64,000 nt of DNA. It comes from Cognatilysobacter tabacisoli. GTDB lineage: Bacteria; Pseudomonadota; Gammaproteobacteria; Xanthomonadales; Xanthomonadaceae. Where the stretch lies: contig NZ_QXJI01000001.1 of NCBI RefSeq assembly GCF_003586305.1, positions 124,001 to 188,000 of the forward strand, read 5' to 3'. Shown piece by piece: positions 38,134 through 50,000 of this stretch; position 1 is the stretch's first letter; each line of letters starts with the position of its first letter. The notes below the pieces were generated by a model. The model had not been told where the DNA came from, searched no databases, and was given only the letters and a program-made list of their open reading frames with translations. The position numbers and the translations under genes are program-made.

Positions 38134-38670
38134 ATGACGACCCTGAAATACCTCGCCGGCTACCCGCCACAGCTGCTCGCGCAGGTGCAGGCGTTGATCG
38201 AGCAGGACCGGCTCGGCGCCGTGCTGGCGGCCAAGTACCCGCAGGCGCACGCGGTCCGCAGCGACGGGCAGTTGTACGAATACGTGCAAACGCTGAAGGA
38301 GCGCCACCTTCGCAAGGCCGTGCCGCTGGGCAAGGTGGTCTACGACGGCAAGCTGCAGGTGATGAAGCACGCGCTGGGCACCCACACGGCGATCTCGCGC
38401 GTACATGGAGGCAGGCTCAAGGCCAGCCGCGAGATCCGCATCGCCAGCGTGTTCCGCGACGCGCCGGCCGGATTCCTGCGCATGATCGTCGTGCACGAGC
38501 TGGCGCACCTGAAGGAGCCCGACCACAGCAAGGCGTTCTACCAGCTGTGCACGCACATGGAGCCGGACTACCACCAGCTGGAGTTCGACCTGCGGCTGTA
38601 CCTCACCCACCTTGATGGAGTGCGGCGGCGGAGCGGAGCAGCGGAAAGCGAGGCGGGCACGGACGCCTGA
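38134..38670 (+). CDS. YgjP-type zinc metallopeptidase (DUF45/WLM)
   Basis: A 178-residue protein with the zinc site HELAHLKEPDHSKAFYQL, the diagnostic HExxHxxxxxHxxxF of the YgjP/DUF45 family, in its second half. The first half (about 60-110) carries strands ending ISRVHGGRLKASREIRIA. Physiological substrate unknown. ATG 38134 is chosen; an in-frame start at 38077 adds a basic stretch that overlaps the promoter region of DUF2058. Confidence 0.9.
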   Translation: MTTLKYLAGYPPQLLAQVQALIEQDRLGAVLAAKYPQAHAVRSDGQLYEYVQTLKERHLRKAVPLGKVVYDGKLQVMKHALGTHTAISRVHGGRLKASREIRIASVFRDAPAGFLRMIVVHELAHLKEPDHSKAFYQLCTHMEPDYHQLEFDLRLYLTHLDGVRRRSGAAESEAGTDA

Positions 38671-39122
38671 CCGCGCGCGACCGACGTGCGACGTCGGCGG
38701 CGCCGCGAGAAAGACGTAGCGATGGACTGCACGCGACGCGCGTCGTGTGACCGCGCCCGTTCACGAACGATCGGAGCGTCGTAAGCGCTCGTCGCGCTCC
38801 ATGTCGGGATGAATGCGGGCGCCGCGACGGCCTTCATCGCGCGTGCCCAATCGCGCTCGCGCAAATCAGCGATGTCAGCGTGCAGCGTCGTGAACGATTC
38901 ACGATCGTCGATGCGACGCGCACGGCCGCGCGCCGCGCGTGCACGCATCGCAACGCGAGGAATCCTGCGTCGGGTCCTCGACACGGCGTATCGAAAGTTC
39001 AGCGGAAACATCACGCACCGCTATCGCGCGCGCATGCAGTTTCGTTCGGGTCGACCACGTGTCGGCACATTCCCGCACGAGCTCCGACGACGAGCAGAGC
39101 AAGCAAGTAGGAGGACGCAGCA
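38671..39122. other. Long upstream region of the BON-domain gene
   Basis: A 452-bp gap with no gene I can support. It is less GC-rich than its surroundings, especially after 38990. It contains the dyad CGTTCACGAACG (38758-38769) and a larger dyad between GGAGCG and CGCTCC (38773-38800). A related GTTCACGAAC also occurs at 43794, upstream of the KaiC-like gene. The length and composition suggest a regulatory region, but no defined operator can be named. Confidence 0.4.
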
Positions 39123-40439
39123 GTGCAAGAGAGAACCCGCAGTGCGGCCGAGGTGCCTGGGACAGGCGAGCTCAAGGCCGTGGCCGGTGAGGTGTTCCGT
39201 CTGGGCGCGCGATACGTGAATGCCGGTCGCGCATGGCTGAATGAAAAGAGGAGTGGCGAGATGAGAGAGCGTGACTTGAGGGATCGTGATCTTCGAGAAG
39301 GTGCCTCGCGCGAGCGAGGATGGCGCGACAACGAGCACGGCGCGCGCAGCGAGTACGAAGCGATGCGCGAAGGCGGAAGCGGACAACGCGTGACGTACCC
39401 GCAGGGCTATTCGGAATCGCAGGGTGGCACGGCCGCGGGATACGGCCCGTCGACGCAGGGCCGGGACCCGTACGGCGGCGAGTCGCGCTACGAGACCGGC
39501 CGCTACCCGGGCTCACAGGGCTACGGCGGCGGCTCGGAGTACGGCAGCGCGCGGCGCACGCAGCGTGACGACTGGGAAGAAACCCGCCAGTACGGGCAGG
39601 GCGGCGGCATGGAATACGGGCAGGGCCGCAGCGCGAGCGGCTGGCAGTCGGACCATGACCCGTGGGCCGGCGAGTCGCAGCGTGGCGGTGCGTCGCACGG
39701 CGGCAACTACGCCCGCCAGCCCGCCGGCGACTACGGGCGCCAGGGCAGTCGCGGCAGCAGCCAGTTCCAGGCGCAACCGCGTGACTTCGGCGAAGGCTAC
39801 GGCCGTTCGTCGGGCTACGGCGACGAGCCGCGTTACGGCCACGCGCGCGGCACGGCCGGCCCGGAATTCGATCGAGCTGACCGCACGTACGGCCAGCGCG
39901 TCGACTTCAGCGGCGGCGCCGGTGCGAGCTACGGCACCGAGTGGGACCGCAACACCCAGCATGCCGGGTTGGGCGCCGGCGCTTCGCCCGGGACCGAGGG
40001 GCCGTATCGCGGCCGCGGCCCGCGCAACTACCGCCGTTCGCAGGAGCGCATCCTCGAGGACATCAACGAGCGACTGACCTACGACTCGCAGATCGACGCC
40101 AGCGGCATCGAGGTCCGTTGCGCCGACGGCAAGGTGGTGCTCGAGGGCGAGGTCGACGGCCGCTGGATGAAGCACCGCGCCGAGGACATCGCCGAAGCGT
40201 GCGCGGGCTCGCTGGAGATCGACAACCGCCTGCGCGTGCGTCGCGGCGAGCACCGCGAGGTGTCAGGTGCGCGCAGCGCGTCGTCGATCAACGACGCGGC
40301 CGGCGGCGGGCAAGCGGCTGCATCCGCAAGCACGCTCGGCGGGGCGGCGTCCGGCCGCGACGAGTCCGCCAGGACGCCAGCCGCGAAGACGACGCAGTCC
40401 GGTCAGCCCGGTTCAGGAAGCGGCACCTCGGCGCACTGA
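39123..40439 (+). CDS. BON-domain protein with a long Gly/Tyr/Arg-rich disordered region
   Basis: A 438-residue protein. Residues about 1-45 are helical; about 45-300 are low-complexity, full of YG, GRS, QGG and RDD pieces (for example QGYGGGSEYGS); a single BON domain lies at about 302-367 (ILEDINERLTYDSQIDASGI, then VVLEGEVDGRWMK); a Ser/Ala/Gly tail follows. BON domains bind membranes or lipids in proteins like OsmY, but no signal peptide is seen, so this one is probably cytoplasmic. The start is GTG 39123 behind AGGAGGACGCAGCA, a strong site. Confidence 0.85.
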   Translation: MQERTRSAAEVPGTGELKAVAGEVFRLGARYVNAGRAWLNEKRSGEMRERDLRDRDLREGASRERGWRDNEHGARSEYEAMREGGSGQRVTYPQGYSESQGGTAAGYGPSTQGRDPYGGESRYETGRYPGSQGYGGGSEYGSARRTQRDDWEETRQYGQGGGMEYGQGRSASGWQSDHDPWAGESQRGGASHGGNYARQPAGDYGRQGSRGSSQFQAQPRDFGEGYGRSSGYGDEPRYGHARGTAGPEFDRADRTYGQRVDFSGGAGASYGTEWDRNTQHAGLGAGASPGTEGPYRGRGPRNYRRSQERILEDINERLTYDSQIDASGIEVRCADGKVVLEGEVDGRWMKHRAEDIAEACAGSLEIDNRLRVRRGEHREVSGARSASSINDAAGGGQAAASASTLGGAASGRDESARTPAAKTTQSGQPGSGSGTSAH

Positions 40440-40496
40440 CGGTCGTGCTGCCGGACGCGCCCCCGCGCGAGGCGGCCAACCCCCTGCGAAACACGG

Positions 40497-40517
40497 AGCC
40501 CCGCACCCGCGGGGCTT
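40497..40517. terminator. Bidirectional terminator between the BON gene and the hybrid kinase gene
   Basis: Perfect eight-pair stem AGCCCCGC/GCGGGGCT around ACCC, lying between two convergent genes. Confidence 0.7.
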
Positions 40518-40575
40518 CGTGCTTGATGGCGTCGGCGATGGCGACGGGCGTGCCGCGGCCCGTCTGAGTGAGCTG

Positions 40576-42189
40576 TCAGCGTGCTCCGACCGCCGACTGC
40601 CCGCGCGCGACGCCGTCCAGCAGCGCCACCAGCGCCTGGATGTCGACCGGCTTGGCGAAGTGGTGGTCGAAGCCGGCGGCGCGGCCGTGGCGGCGGTCCT
40701 GCTCCTGGCTCCAGCCGCTGACGGCGACCAGCAGCGCGCCTGACAGGCGCGGGTCGCGGCGCATGCGCCGCGCGAGTTCGTAGCCGTCCATGCCGGGCAT
40801 GCCGATGTCGAGCAGCGCGACGTCGGGCACGAACGTCTCGGCGATCTCCAGCGCCGCCGCGCCGCTGTTTGCTTCGCGGTGCTGGAACCGCAGCCCGTCC
40901 ATGACCATCGCCAGCGAGCGGGCGGAGTCGACGTTGTCGTCGACCACCAGCACGCGCAGCGGCTGCGGCGCCGACGCGTTGCCGGCCGGGCGGGACTGTC
41001 CGTTGCCCGCGGTCGGTGACGCGGCGGCGGCGGGCGTCAGCGGCAGCCGCACTTCGAAACGCGCACCGCGCCCGCGGCCGTCGCTGCGCGCCACCACGGT
41101 GCCGTCGTGCATCTGCACGAGGTCGCGCACCAGCGACAGTCCGATGCCGAGGCCTTCCTTCATCCGGTCCGCATCGCCCTGGCCCTGGGTGAACAGGTCG
41201 AAGACGTGCGGCAGCAGGTCCGGCTCGATGCCGATGCCGTCGTCGCTGACGGTGACGACGACCTGGTCGCCCTCGACCCGCGCATCGAGCGCCACCCGTC
41301 CACCGGGACGGCCGTACTTGGCCGCGTTGTGCAGCAGGTTGCCGAACACCTGGATCAGGCGGTCGGTGTCGCCGTGCACCGGCAGCGGATCGGGCGGCAG
41401 CGTGACATCGAACGCACCCTGCGTGGCGCGGATCAGCGGCTCGCCGACGTCGATCGCGCTGCGCAGGGCGTCCTGCAGGTCGATCGGCTCGCGGCGCAGG
41501 TCGACCCGGCCGCGCGACATGCGCGAGGCATCCATGAGGTCGTCGACCAGCCGCACCATGTGGTCGGCCTGTCGGGTCATCATCGCGTACAGCATCCGCC
41601 GCCGCTCCGCGTCGCCGTCGTCGAGTTCGAGCACGCTGAGCGCATTGCGGATCGGCGCCAGCGGGTTGCGCAGCTCGTGCGCCAGCATCGCCAGGAACTC
41701 GTCCTTGCGCCGCGCGGCCGTCGCCTGCGCGGACCGCGCCTGTTCGAGGTCGCGCAGGTAGCGCTCCAGCTGGTACTGGCGGGCGCGGGCGCGCAGCGCA
41801 GTGCGCACCAGGCTCAGCAGCGCCGAGACGCGCAGCGGGCGCTCGAGCAGGGTGACGTTGCCGAGCACCTGCAGCGCGTCGCGCACCTCGTGCGAGTCGG
41901 CGCCCTGGCGGGCCAGCACCAGCACCGGCAGGTCGGACCACGGCGGCTGGGCGTCCATGGCCTGCGCCAGCACGCCGCCGGTCGCGCCGGCGCCGAGCGC
42001 CTCCTCGGCCACGAGGACCGCGCCGGCGCCGCGCGCGAGTTCCTGCGCGAACTCGCTGGCGTTCGCGCAGGTCTGCGACGCGATGCCGTTGCGCTGCAGG
42101 ATGCCCGCGGTCATCGACGCGTCGCGGGCGGTCGGCAGCAGGAGCAGCACGCGCTCCCGCGTCGCGTCGGTGGCCGGTGCGGCGGTCAC
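40576..42189 (-). CDS. Hybrid histidine kinase with C-terminal receiver domain
   Basis: A 537-residue cytoplasmic kinase. The N-terminal 130 residues are a receiver-like fold without a clear phospho-Asp (RVLLLLPTARDASMTAGILQ), then a coiled segment, HisKA with H171 (LAHELRNPL), HATPase (NLLHNAAKYG, DDGIGIE, GLGIGLSLVRDL) and a true REC domain from about 411 (LVVDDN) with phospho-acceptor D461 (LLDIGMPGMDG). Its start overlaps the KaiC-like stop by four bases, so the two proteins are made together and probably act together. Target output unknown. Confidence 0.9.
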   Translation of the reverse strand: MTAAPATDATRERVLLLLPTARDASMTAGILQRNGIASQTCANASEFAQELARGAGAVLVAEEALGAGATGGVLAQAMDAQPPWSDLPVLVLARQGADSHEVRDALQVLGNVTLLERPLRVSALLSLVRTALRARARQYQLERYLRDLEQARSAQATAARRKDEFLAMLAHELRNPLAPIRNALSVLELDDGDAERRRMLYAMMTRQADHMVRLVDDLMDASRMSRGRVDLRREPIDLQDALRSAIDVGEPLIRATQGAFDVTLPPDPLPVHGDTDRLIQVFGNLLHNAAKYGRPGGRVALDARVEGDQVVVTVSDDGIGIEPDLLPHVFDLFTQGQGDADRMKEGLGIGLSLVRDLVQMHDGTVVARSDGRGRGARFEVRLPLTPAAAASPTAGNGQSRPAGNASAPQPLRVLVVDDNVDSARSLAMVMDGLRFQHREANSGAAALEIAETFVPDVALLDIGMPGMDGYELARRMRRDPRLSGALLVAVSGWSQEQDRRHGRAAGFDHHFAKPVDIQALVALLDGVARGQSAVGAR

Positions 42190-43697
42190 GACGTCGTGCG
42201 TGCCCGCGGCGTGGCGTCCGTGCCGCCGCCATCGCCAGGCGAGCCGACCTCATGCGGCACGCCGGTCAGCACGCCGCGGAAGTTGCGCAGCGGCTCGCCG
42301 ATCTGCAGGCCCTCCGATGTCAGGCGCATCTCGCGGATCGTGCGCTCGTGCGGACCGGTGCGCTTCTTCAGCACCGACATCGCCTGGCGCACTTCGCCGT
42401 GGGCCTCGAAGTAGCGCAGCAGCACGACCGTGTCGGCCAGGTAGCTCACGTCGAGCGTATTGGTCATCTGCCCGATCAGGCCCTGCTGCGCGTTGATCAG
42501 CAGCGTTACCACGTCGAGCTGGGCGAGGTAGGCGAGCAGCTCGTGCAGCTGCACGAGGACGTGCTGCTCCTCGGGCATCGAGTTGAGGTAGCCGTTGAGA
42601 CTGTCGATCACGACCAGGCGCGCGCCGCGCAGCTCCACCGCCTCGCGGATGCCCTGGATGAACTCGCCCGGCGACAGCTCGCCGGGATCGATGGCCTGCA
42701 CCGCGACCCGGCCGGAGGCGATGTGGCCCTCGAGGTCGAAGCCGATGCCGCGCGAGCGGGTGGCGAGGGTGCGCTCGTTCTCGTCGAACAGGAACATCGC
42801 CGCGTGCTCGCCGCGCTTGGCCGCCTCCATCACGAAATGCGTCGCCAGCGACGACTTGCCGGTGCCGGCCGCGCCGATCAGCAGCGTGCTGGTGCCGCGC
42901 TCCAGGCCGCCGCCGAGCAGCTGATCGAGCGCGGCGATGCCGCTGCCGACCGGGGTGTTGGTGCCGGCGCGCCGGTGGCGCGCCGCGACCAGCCGCGGGA
43001 ACACACGCACGCCGCCGGTCTCGATCTCGTAGTCGTGGTTGCCGCCGCGGAACGGGCGGCCGCGCATCTTGTTGATGCGCAGCCGGCGCCGGTCGCCGCC
43101 AAATTCCGGCCGCAGCTGGTGCAGGGCGATGACGCCGTGCACGACCGTGTGCACGTGGGTGCCGTGCTCGGCGTGCTGGCTTTCGTCGAGCAGCAGCACG
43201 GTGCTGCCGCGCCCGGCGAAGTACTGCTTCAGCGCGAGCACCTGCCGGCGCAGGCGCAGGATCGTGCCCGACAGCAGCCGCACCTCGGCCAATGAATCGA
43301 ACACGACGCGCGACGGCTTGAGCCGTTCGACCTCCTCGAGGATGCGGCGGGTCGTGTCGGTCAGTTCCACCTCGGACGGGTGGAACATCGTGTACTGATC
43401 GTCGGGGTCGAGCTGGTCGCCGAGCGGGAACAGTTCGTGGATGTGGATGCCGTCCAGCGACCAGCCGTGCGAGGCGGCGACCTCGCGCAGCTCCTCCTCG
43501 GTTTCCGACAACGTCACGTACAGGACGGTCTCGCCGCGTTCCACGCCGGCGAGCAGGAACTGCATGGCCATCGTGGTCTTGCCCGATCCGGGCACGCCCT
43601 CCAGGAGGTACAGGCGCTCGGGCGTGAGGCCGCCGTCGAGGATGGCGTCGAGACCGGGCACGCCGGTGCTGAGGGGAGCGTTGGCTTCTGCTGGCAT
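42186..43697 (-). CDS. KaiC-like double RecA-domain ATPase
   Basis: A 503-residue protein with two KaiC domains: CI Walker A GVPGSGKTT (34-42), CII Walker A GAAGTGKSS (275-283), and Walker B-like VVFDS and VVIDS. At the position of the cyanobacterial phosphosites Ser431/Thr432 it has S418-Y419 in DVSYLADTVVLL. No kaiA or kaiB is present, so it is not a full clock; non-clock KaiC proteins act in stress signalling together with histidine kinases, which fits the overlapping hybrid kinase gene. ATG 43697 follows AAGGG; GTG 43715 is an alternative. Confidence 0.92.
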   Translation of the reverse strand: MPAEANAPLSTGVPGLDAILDGGLTPERLYLLEGVPGSGKTTMAMQFLLAGVERGETVLYVTLSETEEELREVAASHGWSLDGIHIHELFPLGDQLDPDDQYTMFHPSEVELTDTTRRILEEVERLKPSRVVFDSLAEVRLLSGTILRLRRQVLALKQYFAGRGSTVLLLDESQHAEHGTHVHTVVHGVIALHQLRPEFGGDRRRLRINKMRGRPFRGGNHDYEIETGGVRVFPRLVAARHRRAGTNTPVGSGIAALDQLLGGGLERGTSTLLIGAAGTGKSSLATHFVMEAAKRGEHAAMFLFDENERTLATRSRGIGFDLEGHIASGRVAVQAIDPGELSPGEFIQGIREAVELRGARLVVIDSLNGYLNSMPEEQHVLVQLHELLAYLAQLDVVTLLINAQQGLIGQMTNTLDVSYLADTVVLLRYFEAHGEVRQAMSVLKKRTGPHERTIREMRLTSEGLQIGEPLRNFRGVLTGVPHEVGSPGDGGGTDATPRARTTS

Positions 43698-43869
43698 GGT
43701 GACCCTTCGGCTCACGGCTGGCGGGACGCCAGGTCGAACGTGTCCGATATAAGCAGCGGTAGCGTAAACACTCCGTGCACTTCGCTGAAGGGGTTCACGA
43801 ACGCGAACGGGCCTTCACGCCGGCGGCGCCGACGCGGATCGACGCGTGAGGACACATCGCGCAAAGAGA

Positions 43870-43893
43870 GAAGCCCCGCGCGGGCGGGGCTTC
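43870..43893 (-). terminator. Terminator after gcvP
   Basis: Stem GAAGCCCCGC with its complement around a CGGG-type loop, 35 bp after the gcvP stop on the minus strand; followed there by TCTCTTTG. Confidence 0.7.
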
Positions 43894-43927
43894 CTCGTGA
43901 CCTCGGAGCGTCGTCGCCCGCCGCGGC

Positions 43928-46789
<2,862 letters not shown>

Positions 46790-47023
46790 GGCGGGGTGTC
46801 CGGCAGGTGGAGGGGCGGTTCGGCCGGCGCTCGCGCGGGGCCGTTTGCCGGGCACCGCGCGACGACGCGGAGCCCAGCTCGTTCCGGCCTGCGTCTCCGC
46901 ATGCGCGCTGGCTTGGACGGGCGTGCTTCGTACCGCGAAGCGCGACTCGACCCGGCCTGCGCGCCTGCATGCGCGCAGGCGCTCGCTGGCTCGCGGCTGG
47001 CGCCGCTCGAAAGCCCAGCTTGC
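46790..47023 (-). other. gcvP leader between riboswitch and start codon
   Basis: About 234 nt of untranslated leader. Just after the second aptamer, GCAAGCTGGGCTTTC (minus strand, about 47023-47009) with nearby complements could form the switching structure. Further on there is a palindrome-rich stretch CTGCGCGCATGCAGGCGCGCAG. No open frame with a ribosome site was found. Confidence 0.4.
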
Positions 47024-47232
47024 CCCTCTGTCCTTCTGCCTGAGAGTTTGGAAGCGCCGACCAGCGCGCTTCGTGCCCCTTCGGCGCCGGCTCCACCCAG
47101 GCGGGCGGCCGGTCTCTCCAGAGTGTTTGGTGCTCGTGGTGGTATCGGGCCTGAGCGATTACGGGCGTTTGCGCCTTCGGCAGCAGGTCGGCCCATTGGT
47201 CCGGGACCGGACTGCTTCTCCCACCGGATGAA
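47024..47232 (-). promoter_or_regulatory. Tandem glycine riboswitch (gcvT RNA) controlling gcvP
   Basis: Read on the minus strand from 47232 to 47024. Aptamer I: GGTGGGAGAAG, core GCCGAAGGCGCAAACGCC (about 47181-47164), CGCTCAGGCCCGATACC (about 47156-47140). Linker with CACCAAACACTCT. Aptamer II: GGAGAGACC (47119-47111), core GCCGAAGGGGC (47085-47075), CTCTCAGGCAGAAGGACAGAG (47046-47026, here split by family-conserved joins). These are the hallmark glycine-binding cores. In other bacteria the tandem form senses glycine and turns on gcv genes. Confidence 0.93.
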
Positions 47233-47240
47233 GCGCGTCG

Positions 47241-47246
47241 ATTATA
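47241..47246 (-). promoter_or_regulatory. -10 box of the riboswitch/gcvP transcript
   Basis: Exact TATAAT on the minus strand nine bases before the first aptamer; rare in this GC-rich sequence. No convincing TTGACA partner 16-18 bp upstream. Confidence 0.6.
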
Positions 47247-47382
47247 GCCTCCGGCCCGCGCTGACGGACCCGGCGTTTACCCGTTCAGGCGGTCGGCGAC
47301 GGCGCGCACGGACCTGCGCGGGGCGGGGCGTACCATGGCCACCGCGCCGCGCATCGCCCGGCCTGTCTTTCGAAGGACGCCC

Positions 47383-48657
47383 ATGCCCGACGCCTCCGCC
47401 CGAGCCCCCGCCACGCCGCCGGCCCTGTCGACGCGGCGGCTGGCGCTGCTGCTGGGCGGGCTGGCGATGTTCGGGCCGTTCTCGATCGACACGATCTTCC
47501 CGGCGTTCCCGGCGATCGGCGCGCAGTTCGGCGCCGACAAGCTGGCGATGCAGCAGACGATCAGCGTGTACCTGGTCGCCTATGCGGTGATGAGCCTGGT
47601 GCACGGGCCGCTGTCGGACGCGATCGGCCGGCGGAGGGTGATCCTCGCCGGGCTGGCGGTGTTCACTGCGGCGTCGGTCGGCTGCGCGCTGGCAACCGAC
47701 CTGCCGACGCTGCTGTTCTTCCGCGCGATCCAAGGGCTGAGCTCGGGCGTCGGCCTCATCGTCGGGCGCGCGCTGATCCGCGACGTGCTGCACGGCGACG
47801 ACGCACAGCGGCTGATGAGCCAGGTGTCGATGATCTTCGGCATCGCCCCGGCGATCGCGCCGATCATCGGCGGCTGGATCCTCGGGGTCAGCCGCTGGCC
47901 GGCGATCTTCTGGTTCCTGGTGGCGTTCGGCGCGGCGCTGCTGGCCGTGGCGTGGCGCACGCTGCCGGAGACCCACCCGCCGTCCGCGCGTTCGCCGCTG
48001 AAGGCCAGGCGGCTGCTGCGCGACTACGCGGCGATCGCGATCAACCCGCGCTTCCAGCGCCTGGCGGCGGCCAGCGCGTTCAACTTCGCCGCGCTGTGGG
48101 TCTACATCGCGTCGGCGCCGGCGTTCGTGATGGACATCCTGCGGCTCAACGAGCGCCAGTTCGGCTGGTTCTTCGTGCCAATGATCAGCGGCATGGTGCT
48201 CGGCGCGTTCGCGTCCGGGCGCATGGCGGGGCGGTTCGATGCGCAGCGGCAGGTCGGCATCGGCTTCGCGTGTTCGGCCGTCGCGATTGCCGCGAACCTC
48301 GCCTACACGCTGCTGGTGCCGGTGCCGACGGTGCCGTGGGCGGTGCTGCCGATGCTGCTGAACGCGTTCGGCATCGGCCTGGTATTCCCGATCATCACGC
48401 TGGCGATCCTGGACATGTATCCCCACCAGCGCGGTGCGGCGTCGTCGCTGCAGGCGTTCACGAGCCTGGTGCTGAATGCGCTGATCGCCGGCGTGCTGTC
48501 GCCGTGGCTGAGCACCCACGCCCTGTGGCTGGTGGCCAGCGCGATGGTGTTCCTGATGCTGGGCTTCGCGTTTTGGCGCTGGGAGCTGCACGCCTGCCGG
48601 CGCATGCAGCGCACCACGCTCGGCGCCTCGCCGGCAGTGCCGGAAGAGTCGCTCTAA
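47383..48657 (+). CDS. Bcr/CflA family multidrug efflux MFS transporter
   Basis: A 424-residue inner-membrane exporter with 12 helices. Bcr/CflA signatures: FGPFSIDTIFPAFPAIGAQF in helix 1, GPLSDAIGRRRVIL (motif A) and RAIQGLSSGVGLIVGRALIRD (motif for the family, helices 4-5). Members use the proton gradient to expel bicyclomycin, chloramphenicol or sulfonamides; the substrate here is unknown. ATG 47383 follows AAGGACGCCC; an in-frame start at 47335 adds a basic piece. Its stop shares bases with that of the convergent permease gene (CTAA, 48654-48657). Confidence 0.92.
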   Translation: MPDASARAPATPPALSTRRLALLLGGLAMFGPFSIDTIFPAFPAIGAQFGADKLAMQQTISVYLVAYAVMSLVHGPLSDAIGRRRVILAGLAVFTAASVGCALATDLPTLLFFRAIQGLSSGVGLIVGRALIRDVLHGDDAQRLMSQVSMIFGIAPAIAPIIGGWILGVSRWPAIFWFLVAFGAALLAVAWRTLPETHPPSARSPLKARRLLRDYAAIAINPRFQRLAAASAFNFAALWVYIASAPAFVMDILRLNERQFGWFFVPMISGMVLGAFASGRMAGRFDAQRQVGIGFACSAVAIAANLAYTLLVPVPTVPWAVLPMLLNAFGIGLVFPIITLAILDMYPHQRGAASSLQAFTSLVLNALIAGVLSPWLSTHALWLVASAMVFLMLGFAFWRWELHACRRMQRTTLGASPAVPEESL

Positions 48658-49940
48658 CCGCGCCTGCCCCGGGCGACTTTGAGCGCGAGGTACACCGGCA
48701 GCCCGGCCGCGACCAGGGCCGCGCCCCACAGCAGCGCCTCGGCGCCGGTGCCGACCAGCGCGTAGGCGCTGTACGCCAGGGCGGCGGCGGCGACGGTCCG
48801 GCTGAACACGCCGCGACCGCGCAGCAGCCAGGCGGCGCTGCCGGCCAGGTACGGCAGCAGCGTCGCGGCGGTCGACAGCAGGATCGCGAACGTGAACACC
48901 TGGACCAGCGAGCCGCTGTAGTTCGACACCACCAGCAAGGTCGCGAGCGCGCTGCTGACCAGCACGCCCGTGGCCGGCGTGCCGCGCGCGTCGACGCGGG
49001 CGAACAGCGCCGGGAACACGCCGTCGCGCGCCGCGGCCATCGGCAGCTGCGCGGACAGCAGCACCCAGCCGTTGAGCGCGCCGAAGCACGACACCGCCAT
49101 CAGCACCGCCAGCGCAATGCCGGCCGCGGGGCCCCACAGCGCCGCCGCGGCCGCGGCCATCGGCGCCTGCGAGTCCTTCAGCACGTCCGACGGCAGGATG
49201 CCGAGCACCGCGGTGCAGGCGAGGATCGTCGCGATGCCGGCGATCAGCGTGCCGGCGACGGTCGCGCGCGGCACCGTGCGTTCGGCGTCGCGGATCGAAC
49301 CGGCCGGCACGGTGGCCGCCTCGAGCCCGAGGAACGCCCACAGCGTCAGCGCGACGGTTGCCTGTGCGACGCCGGGCAGCGACTGCGCGGTCGGGTTGAA
49401 CGGGTGGAACTGCTGCGCCTCGACGAACCACAGCGCGATGCCGCCGAACAGCACCAGCGGCAGGGTCTTCAGCGCGGTGGCGACCAACTGCACCCGGCCG
49501 GCCTCGCGGACGCCGAGCAGGTTGATCGCGCTGCAGGCCCACAGCGCCGCCAGTGCCACCAGCGCGGCGCGCACCGGCGTCGCGGTCGCGGCCGGGAACA
49601 GCGCGCCGACGCTGCCGGCGAACGCCACCGCGATCGCCGCGTTCGCGCACCAGATCGAGATCCAGTAGCTCCACGCGATCACGAACCCCGGTAGGTCGCC
49701 GAACGCGTTGCGCGCGTAGACGTACGGTCCGCCGGTCTGCGCCCAGCGCATCGCCAGCTTGGCGAAGGTGAAGGCAAGCAGCAGCGCGCCACCCAGGGTG
49801 ATGCCCCAGCCGAGCAGCGTCGCCGCGCCGTACGGCGCCAGCGACGCCGGCAGCAGGAACACGCCCGAGCCGATCATGCTGCCAACCACGAGCGCGGTGG
49901 CCGACCAGAAGCCCAGCGGGCGCGCGTGGGTGTCGTTCAT
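48654..49940 (-). CDS. APC family amino-acid/polyamine transporter (AdiC-like)
   Basis: A 428-residue permease with 12 helices. The APC signature GSMIGSGVFLLPASLAPYG lies in helix 1 and GGPYVYARNAFG after helix 2; helix 6 region has LWAFLGLEAATVPAGSIRD. This set resembles the arginine/agmatine and lysine/cadaverine antiporters and the YjeH-type exporters. No decarboxylase gene lies nearby, so an acid-resistance role is not supported by context. Substrate unassigned. Confidence 0.9.
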   Translation of the reverse strand: MNDTHARPLGFWSATALVVGSMIGSGVFLLPASLAPYGAATLLGWGITLGGALLLAFTFAKLAMRWAQTGGPYVYARNAFGDLPGFVIAWSYWISIWCANAAIAVAFAGSVGALFPAATATPVRAALVALAALWACSAINLLGVREAGRVQLVATALKTLPLVLFGGIALWFVEAQQFHPFNPTAQSLPGVAQATVALTLWAFLGLEAATVPAGSIRDAERTVPRATVAGTLIAGIATILACTAVLGILPSDVLKDSQAPMAAAAAALWGPAAGIALAVLMAVSCFGALNGWVLLSAQLPMAAARDGVFPALFARVDARGTPATGVLVSSALATLLVVSNYSGSLVQVFTFAILLSTAATLLPYLAGSAAWLLRGRGVFSRTVAAAALAYSAYALVGTGAEALLWGAALVAAGLPVYLALKVARGRRG

Positions 49941-50000
49941 GTCAGGGCTCCGGTGGGTGCATCGATGCGGCGCGTGCGGCGCCCGCGGGTGGACCCGGGA

